This document shows, in pieces, positions 1 through 19,323 of a stretch of 64,000 nucleotides of DNA. The position numbers and the translations under genes are program-made. The DNA is from Archilochus colubris (taxonomy: Eukaryota > Chordata > Aves > Apodiformes > Trochilidae): NCBI GenBank assembly GCA_023079485.1, contig CM041092.1:5146627-5210626 (forward strand). Direction: 5' to 3'. The notes below the pieces were generated by a model. It saw nothing but the letters and a program-made list of their open reading frames with translations. It was not told the DNA's origin and searched no databases. Every line of letters begins with the position of its first letter. The stretch's first letter is position 1.

Positions 1-4167
<4,167 letters not shown>

Positions 4168-5638
4168 TAATATTCCAGTGAGGGGAGCTATGTATTCTTT
4201 TTTTGTACCAACATCTCTATAGGAATTTGCCTTGAGCTGACAGTTCTTAATTAAATGGTGTATTTAGCAGTGGTGTTCATTGGGTGGTAATAGAATCTTT
4301 ATTCAAACCAGGAAACTCGATCAACCTGTGCCCATGAATGTTGCCCATTTGGACCCTTTCTCTTGATCTGAACAAATAAAATAAGTAAATATGGCACAAG
4401 TATAGTGCAAAACCACATTTATTTAAAAGGCTTCCAACTTCCTTGTTTTTAATCAGAGTATCCAGTCTGACAGAAGTAAAGACAACCATGTTAGCTGTGT
4501 CTCTCTTACTCCTCTCCAGGGGAAGATGAACTTCTCTGTGAAATAAGCTGCCTATACAATTGTTAGTTGTAAATATTCACTTTGTGCTGTAATTTGCCTT
4601 AATTTACAAATTCATCTGTCTGTCTCTATTTGCTTCTCAGACATCTTCACTCTTAGGACTGCATAATTAAGATTCCACCACTGTAGCAGCTAAATATCCT
4701 CAATTGGATGTTGTCCATAAACTGATGCTTTTCCAAAGTGTATCTTATACACTTAACAGCTTTCATCTTAAAATAACATTTTCAGTTTTAAATTAACAGA
4801 GTAAATCTTTCATGGGAGAATGAACTTGGCTGCTGGAGCCATGGGTTTGGAGTTAGAGACTTCAGGAATCATCAGACTTCTTTTTATTTCAGTAACAATC
4901 AAAACTGACTAATTATTTCTTGACACGTTATTTTGTAACTTCCCTTTTTCATTAGTATTAAAGCTTGCCTCTTCAGTGATGTGTATTTTAATTTCAGTTT
5001 TATACCAGTTTTTAATAGTGTCTTGTTTGTTTATAGCAGAACACTGCACAGGCTTTGTCATTAGTGCTATAATAGTTGTGTATCTTCAGATACTATAACT
5101 TCAAATAAAACTGTACTAACCTTGAAAACAGATAAAATCTAGTCAGTTATCATCTGATTTATTGAAATATTCTATTTCAAATGCAGCAACCTGCTAAAAG
5201 TGAGCTTGTTTTGGCAGATTTACAGCATGTTTCACAAAGACTAATGATTCCTCTATAATTTTGTCTGAAGCTTCAAATTATTTTATCACTGAATATTGAA
5301 CCTCTCATTCAGCTGGTAAATATTTAGTCAAGAAATTAAAGTTGTTGACCTCAGTGATCCTATGTGTGAAGGTTCATAAGGACCAAGAAAGTGATCACAG
5401 AGTAGCCCATTAGTTGCACATTGGTTTCTAAAATATAACTTTATTTATTATTTCTCTGAGGGTTATGAGGATTACAAATACAGTGATTCTATTTAACTGC
5501 TGTAAAATTATTTTCCACTCTAAATTACCAGGTTATATGGACTGCACCTAAGTACATGTAGCTAATAACATAAACAATTAAATCTATCTGAAGTATAGAG
5601 GGACTATATATTTGCTGGGATTTCATCCTGATACTTAC

Positions 5639-5810
5639 CTGTCAGTAGCACTCCCTGCTGCTGCCTTCCCTCATATTTCTTTTCTCTTTCAAGTAATGGG
5701 TTTTGCTGTTTCTTATTGTCACTTCCTGCCTGAACTTTGGGATCTGAGGAACTGTGTTCTTTATTTAGTGTTTTCACAGTAGCAGCAGAGTTCCTGTTAG
5801 CCATTTCTTG
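5639..5810 (-). other. Unidentified antisense exon-like open segment
   Basis: Read on the - strand, a pyrimidine-rich stretch ending TTTTCTGACAG precedes position 5810. The open frame then runs through MANRNSAATVKTLNKE, SSSDPKVQAGSDNKKQQNPL and REKKYEGRQQQGVLLT to a consensus donor, CAG|GTAAGTAT, at 5639. Its length is 172 bases, and the frame stays open past the donor to about 5604. I do not recognise the peptide. It is very hydrophilic and does not belong to LRP1B, which is on the other strand. It could be an exon of an antisense transcript, a captured exon relic or chance. Confidence 0.3.
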
Positions 5811-8248
5811 CTGTCAGAAAACAAACCTACAAATATTTTCTGTTTGGACTGGGGCCAGACAATGTCTTTAGAGAGACCTTAGCCCAGGGAGACATCAGTC
5901 AGCATTCCATAGGCACAGATACCTTGGCCCTGAGGCAAGATACAAGCTGTAGAAGAGTTTTCATTATTTACTTGCCAGAACCAAGAAATTCATATATCAA
6001 ATTGTGTAACTGGAGCTTTTATTTTATGGTGCAGAAGACACCAGATTCTGATTTTATGATTTCCCTTCTGTGATGGTCTAAATCATTCCCTTTCAGTGGA
6101 AGTACTTTCTTTCTACACCTCTCCAGCATCTGGCTTTACCGGAGCTAGAGAAAAATGAGAATACTATGTGATTGCTTTTTAATTCTTCTTTTGAATTTGT
6201 GGCAATTTTGTAATAAATGGAACAAGATAGAGTTTAGAATCCCAAGTTTAAACTAACACTAGATTTACACTGCAAATTGTCAGTGTATTTGCAGCACTGA
6301 AGGACAAACATTTTGTAGTCTCATCTCTGTATCCCTCTGGGACATCTGTGTGGGTGAAAGGTTATTAGCTTTTAAATATTTCATGCAATTTATTTTGATT
6401 GAAATAAAGTAGAGCAGAGGTAAATAAATTCCTGTAGCCTAAAGCAACTTTTTTTTTTTTTTTTCCCCAGTTAATCTAGGACAGATGCTAATTTAAGGTA
6501 GTGAAGTTATGGCAGGATATTTATGGTTGGTAGGTTCATCTGTTAGTAAACCACAGGGGATTGTGGATCTGATCTAATGCAGAATGATGTCACATCTCAG
6601 GAACATAAGTTTGAGACCTTTTCATCTTCACAAATTCAAAGCTGTGTGTCAGGAATGCCATTAATACAGCAAACACAGGACTTGAGGGATGATAACAGCC
6701 ACGCTTCTGGAGAGCCTGTCAGCTTCCAGGAACCTGTAACTCAGTGTTTTTTAAACCTAAAATGATATTTTTTGTCCTTCAAAGCATTTGACTGATTTTT
6801 CTCAGATGAGTATTTCTAGTTGACCTTTGAAGTTACACTAATTCTTGATATCTGCAACTTTTGGGGGTGTATGAATCTGGTGCTGTGTGAGAGGACACCT
6901 TGGGCTTGCTTTGACCCTAATACTTGGTAATTCTGTTCAGTGTGTTCTAGTTCTTGTTCTAAGAGAGGTACAGGACATACATAAGTATAAATATAACCTG
7001 TTTCTTCAGAACAGGCTCTCTTAGGTATGGATGCTATTTCAGTGCTAGTCCTCATGTATGGAACCAGATTTTTTTTTTTTTTCTTGCATATTTCTATGCA
7101 TGTGTTGAATTTTATCAGGTGTTTCATATCACTGACTGTCAAGTAACTCTTGTGCAGTTTTTCCTGCTTGGGTTAAATTTAATCTTTTGTCACTGTTTTT
7201 TTGTTCTGTTTTGTTTTGGGGTTTTTTTGCTGTTGTTACTAAATTCAGTAGTAAATTTCTGGGGTTTTTGGAAGTGTAGCATTTGTTCCTGAAATGCTGT
7301 TGCCTTTGACCTTTCCACATCCTAACACCCCAGCATTACAACATTTGTTACTCTTCTACATTTGTCTTTATCTGCCTAGTATGTCATTGTAGTTTCTTAA
7401 GTAATTACAGGCAGTTCCTTCTTAGTTTTGGACTAAGCCCATTAATTACATTTCTCTCTGTTTTTTTGCAGTACCCTTTCATCTCAAACTGTTCACCCAG
7501 GGGGGTGGGAAACAGAGAGATTCATTAACAATTTCAGAATTACCATAGAGCTCTTGTACCATATATAACAGAGCATCATGAAGAACTGTGCCAACTTTGA
7601 GCTAAAAATATTTTTGTTTTGTTTCCTGGTGAATATGTAAATTTTTGTTAGATGGTATACTAAGTAATTCTTAAAGTGACTGAGGTAGAAATGGTAAATA
7701 TAGAAAATATATATTTATTTTAGAACTAAAGCACTCTCTAATCAGTCTGAGCTTGCAAATTCTAAAGACTAATGCTAAAATAGATATGATCAGGTAGTGT
7801 CAAGATTTTAAATTGACTGGATACAACCTTATGAAAAGCAGTGGTACAGAAAGTATTGACAGAGAGGATTAGATCTATAACAGGTTTTATATATATATGT
7901 AGGAATAGGTTGTCAGCAATTTAGAAGTATCCTTTTGATGCAACTGTAGTGCATATATTTGAAGATGTAGGCAGAATTTAATCATGTCTTGCACCATTAA
8001 AGTATAAGATTGAATTTTTGCCTAGCTTAAATATGATGCCAATTAAAGAGAGGTTCAATCTGGAGTTGATATGGATGGTAAGTTGGTCCACAGTGAATGT
8101 GTATTCAGAGCATGTCAGAGTAACTCTTCATTTGTCAGCTGGTGATAGAATTTCTGAGGGTTTTTTTAAGGGTAACTGGTCAAGAAAAATAAACATTTTG
8201 TTTAAATAGTGTTTTAGAGAGCAGTCAAGAAGAGATATGACAGTGACA

Positions 8249-8272
8249 CACAGATATATATATATATCTGTG
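8249..8272. repeat. Perfect 24-bp palindrome with TA core
   Basis: CACAGATATATA is followed directly by its exact reverse complement TATATATCTGTG, with no spacer. The non-alternating arms (CACAGA/TCTGTG) make it more than a plain TA microsatellite. Function is unknown and it may be incidental. Confidence 0.8.
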
Positions 8273-9457
8273 CACAGAACTGTAAGAGAGGTAGATTGAC
8301 AAGTAATAAGCAGTGGAAATCAAATAATGCAAAAGTCTGGGCAGCTGGTGCAAATGCCAACTCTGTGTGTTGCCATGATCAAAAGGCAAATTGATGGGTG
8401 GAAATGATTAGGAAAGGAATAAAGGAATCACAGACAGTGATGCTGTATATATCTGCAGCATCCCCATCTCTTGAATCCTGTATTCAGATGATGTAAAAGA
8501 TACCAGGAAAGCTTGAAGGTTTTTCTGTGAGCAGAGGTAAGCTGCTGCTGCTTGAAACAGAGCTTCTGGACAGGCTTCTGCATGATGGCAGTCTGTGAAA
8601 TCATAAATGACATGGAGAAGGTGAATAAGGAAGGGTTATGTGGTTATTCATAATGGGAATAGAAGGAGGTGTTAGAACCAGCATAAGGAAATCAGAGAGC
8701 CAAATAGTTATTTGCCTTCAAGAGAATGAGTTTTTATGAGAGTAAAGAATGGGCTTAACTGTTCTTCAGTGGAAGCAGTGTGAATATGGAAGGAATATTT
8801 ATGTATGTGCTGGCATAAGTAATTTTTAAACCATAGCTGTTTACTTTTCCACTTCTGCATGCTTGTGGAAACCATTACATCTGCTTTATAAAACTTCTTT
8901 TTCCACCAATTTTATGTTCCCTAATATATGTAGGGATGTGAGATTTTCCTTATTTCCAAATAATATTTGAGTGGGTAGATCATACTGAGAGACCACATTG
9001 CATTGGCCATAATTCACCACATAGTCTGAGCTTTGAGTCTTTACAGAAGAAAATAATCATGTTAACTTTTTTAATGCCATGTCCTAAATGGACAGGAATG
9101 TACAATACTTCAGATTTTAATGTTATAAATTACAGAAAGTTATGAAAGACTGCAAATTTAGTATCTCAGTGGGAAAATTTTATCTAATGGCTTCATGAAG
9201 TTACAATGATTAATTTTGTGGCTGTAGTAACAAAAAGCAAAACAAAGCAAAAATAATAAAAAAATACATTCGTGGATAAGAGTTGAATATTAGCCTAGAA
9301 AAAGTAATTAGAGTACAAGCACACTGAATCAATTACTCTGGGTTTGTCTCTGCTTGAATTTTCACCACTTTCTTACCAGTGTAGCCTATGCTGGTTTGAC
9401 AAACCTTAATTCCCAAAGGTTTTTTTATATTTTGTGTATTTCATTATTTAATTTTAG

Positions 9458-9589
9458 CATCCAATCCCTGTGCTGCTAATGAGGGCAGAGGTCCATGTTC
9501 TCACATGTGTCTGATCAATCACAACAGAAGTGCTGCTTGTGCCTGTCCACACCTGATGAAACTGTCCTTAGACAAAAAAACCTGTTATG
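9458..9589 (+). CDS. LRP1B: LRP1B exon 4 of window: EGF-like module
   Basis: This 132-base phase 1-1 exon encodes one EGF-like module with six cysteines in the order NPC, GPC, HMC, AAC, AC and KTC. It includes [18 protein letters not shown]. The symmetric phase is the classical arrangement for EGF modules. N-R-S is a candidate N-glycosylation site. The module links the propeller of exons 1-3 to that of exons 5-9. The donor is TATG|GTAAGT. Confidence 0.97.
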
Positions 9590-11004
<1,415 letters not shown>

Positions 11005-11109
11005 TAACATAGTATTGAAATAAAATAATTAATTGTAGGTAAATGTGTGTTAGAAGTATGCAAAAGCAGGAGTCTGATAGTTTTTCTTAAGTGTACCTTT
11101 CATATATAT

Positions 11110-11335
11110 TAGATATTGCCCCATGTCCTGTCGTTGGACATAACTGAAAAGATCCTGGATCTGTCCTCCTAGCCACTCTCCCTTTACATATTTATAAATA
11201 TTAATTAGCTTTCCCCTCCTCTTCTCCAAGCTGAAGAGACCCAGATCCCTCAGCATTACCTGAAAAGGGAGATTGTCCACTCCCTGCACCATCTGGGAGG
11301 CTCTGAGCTGGACTCTCTCAAGCACTTGTATTCCA
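11110..11335 (-). mobile_element. CR1 LINE fragment, antisense
   Basis: Translated on the - strand, the segment gives LERVQLRASQMVQG, then LRDLGLFSLEKRRGKLIN, then YKYVKGE. This is the degraded C-terminal end of the CR1 reverse-transcriptase ORF (family pattern LERVQRRA...[16 protein letters not shown]...YKYLKGG). One or two codons are missing at KRR-GKL. Both element ends are missing and the boundaries are approximate. It is an old, non-functional insertion. Confidence 0.85.
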
Positions 11336-12778
11336 ACTGATTGCCATCAGGCTGCTTGCAGCACTTGGATGTTGCCATGGCCAAGATGAGTCTTTTGATT
11401 CTCTGTCTTAGAATCCTGAATACATTTGTCCTGTCATTGCTGTTTCAGTTTCCTAGAACACTAAAATTCAGTTGAATTTCCTGAGCTTTTTCTCATTGTT
11501 GGTAGGTTACGTACAGCAATAAAAGGAAACTTAAAATCACTGCAAATGGAAAATCACATCAGTTTTGTCCCTACATTTAACTTTTTTATTGTCTCAACAC
11601 TTTTGCTCTTTACATTGAATACAGAAGCTTAGTGGATTGGGAAGTCCATACTTGATTGCTCCAACCAGAGAGTAGCTCCAGTATTAAAATGATATTTTTG
11701 TTGTCCTTGCTAGTGGTGAGGTTGGTTTGTTGCCAATCACTGTCCATTCCTCTGGTGGCAGGACATGATGCTTCTGTATTTTGTTATAACACCTGACTGC
11801 TTGAAAATAAAAACTGTCTGAAAGAGATTATTTGGAGATTAAAGAGATTATTTGCAAATTTTGCAACCTTTGGTTCCCCAACTGGGAATGAGGAAGAGGA
11901 AATAAGAACTCGCTTCTGCAAGATTGAACTGGGAGCCATTCAGAGCAAGGAAGAAAAAAAAGAAAGAAAATACTTCTTCAGTTGGTTATTTGGGGACTTC
12001 ACAAAATAGTGAAAGCTCTGCCCTTGGTGTTGCTTTGGAAGAAATTTGTTCTATATCAGCATATTTTAGGGAAATAGATGACTATAGCAATATTCCCACT
12101 TGAATAAGTAGATGGATGAAATTATTTAGTTTGTGTGAGTATCATTGTTTTTTTGTTGTTAACTTGGAGACAAATTTATTAACAATTGGAAATGTTTTTC
12201 AGCACCAGCAGTGAGTAGAAAGTTTAGGAGTGCCCTTTAGAGCTCCTTACATCATGTACTGAGTTGTCTAAACACTGAGGTGTTACTGTTTTGTTTTTTT
12301 TTTTTTAAAGGTAGTAGAAGGAAAACATTGTTTGCTATGTAAAATACATAGTGAAAAATGAAAAAAACCAACTTGTCAAGTTTAGAAACATACATATATA
12401 CATAGTATAGAAACATACTATGTGTGAATGATTTTGTTTATCAATTTCCCTCCATATTCTTTAGAATACAACAGATTCCATGATGGAGATTTTCTGTTGT
12501 TTGGGGTTTTTTTTGTGTCAGATGTAACCTACTATGTGTAAAATTGGCAAAATTACAGTGTTCTGGCACATCAAAACATTGTAAAAACTACTTATTTTGT
12601 GTAAATGATCTCATTTGCTTACAGTTATATGTTTATACATTTCATAAGAACATAAGAAGCTTTGTAAGCACATACTAGGGGGATTCTCTCAGTTGAAGTC
12701 TTATGCCAGTGTCACAAAAATGCTAAATTAATACTTTAATCTTTTTAAGAGTATGAAATGCTTGGTTTCTAGCTCCTT

Positions 12779-12836
12779 CAACCACAAAAATAAAAAACAA
12801 AACCAAAACAAATTAGAAAAAAAAAAAAAAAAAAGG
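12779..12836. repeat. A-rich simple repeat
   Basis: An A-rich low-complexity stretch (AAAAATAAAAAACAAAACC type) ends in a run of about 18 A. No retroposed body was recognised upstream of it. Confidence 0.7.
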
Positions 12837-14078
12837 CAGGGGATCAGTTTAAAATAGGTCAGGGCTATGTATTTTTTTGTCTTTATTGGGTTGTCAAAGT
12901 TCTTAATGCCCCATCACTCTTAACTTATGGATATGGAAGCCACAGCTCTGTTTGTTTGTCAAGGACAATATTTCTCTCAGTGGAAATAACCACCTGAAGC
13001 TGACCAAACAATCATAATGTACAGACCATGATCTATAATCAAATTCCTCATCTACAGAGCTCCTGGGCAATATGAGCCAAAGCAGAGTAGCATCTTGGCA
13101 TCTAGATATTGAGCAGCATTTAAGGCATATAACATTTTAAACTCAATATTCTGCTAAGGAAGACTATCACATACAAAAAAACACTTGTGCAGATACCAAA
13201 TTAATCACATTTTACTCATATCTTACTCATACCTGAGCTGTATCAGTGGTGTGGGGTAACCACAGCTAAGACTCAGACAGCTCCATTTGGTGAAAGTGAG
13301 AAAATTCCTGGGTTGAGATTAAAACAGTTGAACAGAAAAAGCAAAAGCTGGATGCACAAGTATAGAAAAATGAACAATTAATTCACTGCTTCCCACTGGC
13401 TGACAGACACCCTGCAATTTCCAGGAGGAAAGGGGGAGTAAACTGGAGTCTTCAGAAAGAAATCCAAAAAACTTCTTTAGTTTTGGGGATGTTTTCTACT
13501 TGCATGCTGTAGAAGTCTGCTATAGACTAGGGATTTTATTTCAGGCACTTTGTACTTCTTGGTGCTAAAGAAGGCTTTTAAGCTATAGCATAATTCTGTT
13601 TTAGGAAGGCACTTAATGTTCTGTGTGTAAAGTATAACTCACAACTAAAGAAACATGAGCCTCCCTTTTATGTCATGAGTAATGTGCATTTTTATTAAAT
13701 ATGAATATCGAACTTCCTAGCTCATTCTACTTCATCAACTTCTATAAAGAAACCACAACAAACCAACTGAACTTGTTAATAATTCACTGAGTAATAAATG
13801 CTTTCTTTAGAAAAAGACATTTTAAAAAATCAGTATCTGATTATTATTTTTGGACAATAGGTTTTATGCCAATTTTCAAAGTAATAACTGTGAAGGATTT
13901 CTCAGATTATTTGTGTAATTCTCATGGCATTATTGCAAGTGTAGCAGACCCAAGAAGAAAAATGGTTATTATTAGTTCTTGGCAAGAAATTCGTAAATAC
14001 ATCTGAAATATTGCACAATGTTATTTAAAAACTGTAGAAGAATGTTTGGTTTTGTTCTTTGTCTTTCTCTAAGACTGA

Positions 14079-14787
<709 letters not shown>

Positions 14788-14880
14788 TGACAATGATTTA
14801 TTATGAACATTATTATGAACATTATATAACAATTGCATTATTTAAATGCAATTTAAATATACTATCCTGTTTTTCATATG

Positions 14881-15707
14881 CAGAGTGTCACGGTTTAACA
14901 CTGGCCCGGTGATTAAACCGAATAACAGACGCTCTCTATTAATCTCTCTCTCCTTGATAAAGAAAGGAGAGAGAATAAGGGAGAGAGACTTATGGGTTGG
15001 AAACTAAACTACACAACTTTAATGAACAGTAATGATAAATAGGAAAAATTACTAAATATATACAAATATACAGGAAAATGGAAACCACATTCCTCCCTCC
15101 TCTCCCCCAATAACTCTCACGTCACCACCGAGGCTGCAGGGCAGCCCTGGGAAAGTCCAGGCTGGACTCCTGGAGTCGGCAGCAGTCGGGAACCGGAGGC
15201 AGGAACACACAGATATGGGCTGGCACGGATCAGGACCACAGGCAGACGAACGGACAGGATCCTTCCAGGATGCCGGGTGAAGGAAGGGAGGAAGGGAAAT
15301 CAGGAAATCCAGAAGTCTGGAAATCTGGAAATCCGGAAAAGATCTGGCTCGGCCCTTGTGATGCCTCAAATTTATACTGAGTGTGACGTATATGGGATGG
15401 AATACTCTGTTTGGTCAATTCTGGCATCTATCTTGTCTGTTCCTCCCCAAAGGAGGGCTCAGGTGGGATCTCTGTATCCTCCTGGACGGTAAAATGTTTT
15501 CCTCAGAGCTGAGCAGTGTCCTTGGCTCTGCACACCAGTCTCTAGCAGTAACTATAAACATCAAGTGTTATCAATCCTAGAAGCACACACTGTCTGAGAA
15601 ACTTGCTGTTAATTTCAGCAAGTGCAACTACTTACAAGAGACTGAGCTAAAAGTAAAAGTACAAAACAGAAAATCACCTTTATCCTGGCCCAAACCAGGA
15701 CACAGAG
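14881..15707 (-). mobile_element. Solo LTR of an avian ERVL-type element with 5-bp target-site duplication
   Basis: The 817-base LTR spans 14886-15702. On the + strand it begins TGTCACGGTTTAACAC and ends CCCAAACCAGGACA, so it has TG...CA termini with short imperfect inverted ends. It is flanked by identical CAGAG on both sides (14881-14885 and 15703-15707). Read on the - strand it starts TGTCCTGGTTTGGGCCAGGA, the familiar start of avian ERVL-like LTRs, and contains a TATAAAT box near 15370-15376. No internal retroviral coding sequence is present, so the provirus was lost by LTR-LTR recombination. It is antisense to LRP1B. Confidence 0.9.
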
Positions 15708-16795
15708 ATAAGAACAGGCATAAAGACCTGAAAAACACTGATGTACTTTTGTGTTCTCATTTTGAATTCATAAAAAAAAAAATAAAGTTAGAAGAACATA
15801 CAATAAATACATGAGAAGTGATATCAAGAATAATCTCCTTGAACATCAGTGATGCTCCAAATTAAAATATCAGAATTGATTTTCTGTTACTGGAAGCCAA
15901 GATCTCATTATCTGTATGGCTTTAAGACTGGAACTTGGAATAACCTTTGTGATGTACTTCATAAATTCTCATATATTTCAGGAAACTTGAATAAGGAGAT
16001 CGGAAAATATGTCTGAAAACAGTGACATCCTAAGTCATGCTAGTTTCTGGTTTTTGTGTGTTTTTTAAACACAATAGAATCTCAGAGACAGATTTTTAAA
16101 TCCACTGGAGCACTTTTCCAAATTCATCAAACACAGTCTCTCTTTATGGTCTTCATAAAGAATACTTCTAATTTAATCAGAAGAATATTTTGTCAGAAAT
16201 CCAGAGCAAGTGGAAAATGGCAGATATCACTAGAAAACAAAGCACTAGAAATGAAAATATCTAAGGCAGTTTAAATTAACTGATAGAAGAACATTTAATA
16301 TTTTTGATGGACTATTTTAAGCATCTTCCAGTGTGCTGAAAGAACACAGATAAAGTTATAGATGTAAGAGTTTGAAGATATTTTGGATGTGATTTGTCAT
16401 TATATACAAGTACAGGTCTACTTGCCATACATTTTATTTTAGGATGTTGAATAGCTCTTCAAACATTCTTTTAATTAGTATGTGGAATACACTTGGAATG
16501 GAATTCCATCACAATCTTACCAAAACAACAACCCATTCAATATGTCAATGAGCATTTTCATTGAGTATTTGAAACTCTTCAGTAGTTTTTGCTGATAAAC
16601 ATTTTCTTTTAAAAAATCCTAGAACTAGCAGTAGTGTCTACTTGTTTATCTTTTTGTTGGAAAAATAGTTTTGGATGCATTTTTTTGGCAAAAATAAGTG
16701 ATATAAGTGAAATAAGTGATGTAGCATCTGAATATTTCAGGATTAATTCCTAAGGGTTAATTTGTAAGATATCTTTCATAATATTAGGGAGCTGG

Positions 16796-16836
16796 GGAGG
16801 GGGGGTTGGTTTTTTGGGGTTTTTTTGGGGGGAGAG
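16796..16836 (+). other. G-run cluster (possible G-quadruplex)
   Basis: Four or more runs of at least four G (GGGG, GGGGGGG, GGGG, GGGGGG) are separated by short A or T-rich loops on the transcribed-sense strand. This fits the simple four-run G-quadruplex pattern, though one loop is about 9 bases long. Confidence 0.5.
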
Positions 16837-19047
16837 GATATCATCTGTGTAATTGTTTCTCTGACTTGATATCTTAATTTTTGTAAACCTCTCAACCTAC
16901 CAAGGCCTGGTATGCAGTCTTATTTTGCATCTTCATGGCTTGTGAGAGGCAGGAACTGGAGATTGCTTTGGTTTATAAGGTGTAGCATTAAGGTTCACGT
17001 GCATGAAGGATACAGATTGGAGCAGGTCACAGTTCATTCAGTGTCTTTCCTTTTTCTCCCCTTACTAAAAGCAGATCTAAGAGCTCACCCTGTTGATTAC
17101 CACCAGTTCCCATCTAGCTGATGCTTTGGGGCTCATTGAAGCTTTCAGAGTTGGATGCTTTGTCTTCAATGGATGAGTTCTGCCTTTCCTTTAGGTGCTG
17201 ACCAGTGCTTTCCTGCCAGTGGGCACACAGGGTTGCCATCTGGTTGCTGCTTACCAAGTCAATAAATATTTCTTTTCTATAATCCACATGTTCAGGTTCA
17301 CTTTGGCAGCTGGGATGTTAAGATGTAAGCAAGTCACCCACACTAGAATGTACATGGCTAGTAAGTCCTATTTTCATTAGTAAAAGCTGGATGATTCCTG
17401 AAAAAAATAAAAATCAAAGCAGACGTGCTCTGCCTTCAGTTGAAATTATATAGTTTTGCAAAGGTTGGTGGAATAACACAAGAGGAAGATACTTTAGGAA
17501 GAAAAAATGTGGTAGACTGGGGCAGAAGGAGGTAGGAGTGTTGTTTCTGTGAGCTGCTGCTGTGTAATTGGAACAGCAGTTAATATCTGAAGTAGAAAAC
17601 CTGAGAAGATAACATTGCAGTTGCTGTGTAGATTCCATTCACTGCAACCCCATAAATCTCTCTGGGGGAAATCAGTGAGCAGATGACTGGGACCAGTCAG
17701 GAGTTACAGGGAGCATCAAATCCCATCCATCTCTGAGGAAGCAAACCATTATACTAACATACTGCCTGGTTTTCCTTTGTTAACCTGTAGCAAAGTTCAT
17801 CTGGATTTCCAGGAAATCTTCCTTCCCTTGGCCTGGATGTACTGGGAGGGGTACTGGTTTGTCTCTGAGGTGGTACCACCTTTTCTCTTTGAGCAGTGCT
17901 TGTTGTAGAGACACAGAGACACATGGGCAGAGAGATGCTGCAAGCGGTCACTGGTCACTGTCCTGCTCCTCTCTCCAGCTTGGAAGTTTTTTTTCTTCTG
18001 AGTGATACCCTTGGGGTGGGGGAAATATCAGTAACTACAAAGGACTGGAAAGCTGCTTTTGAAAAGCTTAGAAAGCAGACAAACACCTTTTGGCAAACCA
18101 TGTCAAATGTGTGTTAAGAAGCAGTGGCCTGATGCCAGCTGTAAGTATTACAGCACATGCACTGCTTTCTCCTTCCAGGATTTTGAAAATAGATCTGAGT
18201 TTCCACAGAGAAGCAATTTACAGGCTGGAAGTGCTGTACAATATCAAGAGGGTGACCTATGGAGTGAAATACAGTATTTTTTGGCAATTTGCTGCTGGAT
18301 ACCTCACATGAGTTCTGGGAAGAGTCTTGTACCAAAGCAAATTATTATGGCATTGTATTGTCACCATGCCAAGAGAGTTTCAGTGTGTAAAATCTCCTGC
18401 TACAAATACTTGAACATTTTTAAAGGATTATAGAACTCTGAAATACATTATCTCTCAGTTCTTTGCTCTTGCTTCCAGAAAGTATAAATGCCCTCTTTGT
18501 TTAGTAGTTTATTTCACAAGTATTTTTATTTCTACAGTTCTCCTGCTTCTAATTCCAAAGAAGTGATGATGAAGTCACTTCACTATGAAGTGAAATTAAA
18601 TTTAGTTCTCTGAACTTATTGAGAACTAGTATTAGGCTTTGGTGTTTCAGCATTCTAAGCACAGAGCTGCTCTGCATGGAAAAGGGAGAGAAAAGACTTC
18701 TTATAGTTCTGAATCACAAAATAGCTTGTTTTTCTAAGTCTTTATGTATTCATAAATTTAGAAGATAAATGATGGCTTCTGGTTTGCATTTACTAGTACT
18801 TAATGACCTCTCTTAGGACCCCAGTTCATTCAACTAAGTGTTCACTGCCAGATAATATTCCTTTTTCTTTAAGTCACAGAGAGAAATAAAAAGCAGAAAT
18901 CCTTTTTAAAGTGTAATATTTTTTTTTTCCTCTAAATGACCAATTTTTGTTTTCTCTGTTTCATTTTTTTGTTGTTTTGGGTTTTTTTTCTTATAAAATC
19001 TGAGTGGATTAATAGATACCATAATCATGTGCAGATTTCTTAAATAG

Positions 19048-19323
<276 letters not shown>

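Noticed and set aside
14881..15707. Possible full-length provirus
   Set aside because: Only one LTR is present and the target-site duplication flanks it directly, so it is a solo LTR without gag, pol or env.
18059..18433. 124-codon open frame on the + strand in intron 7
   Set aside because: No family signature; overlapping frames on both strands are open as well, and it ends in AT-rich sequence.
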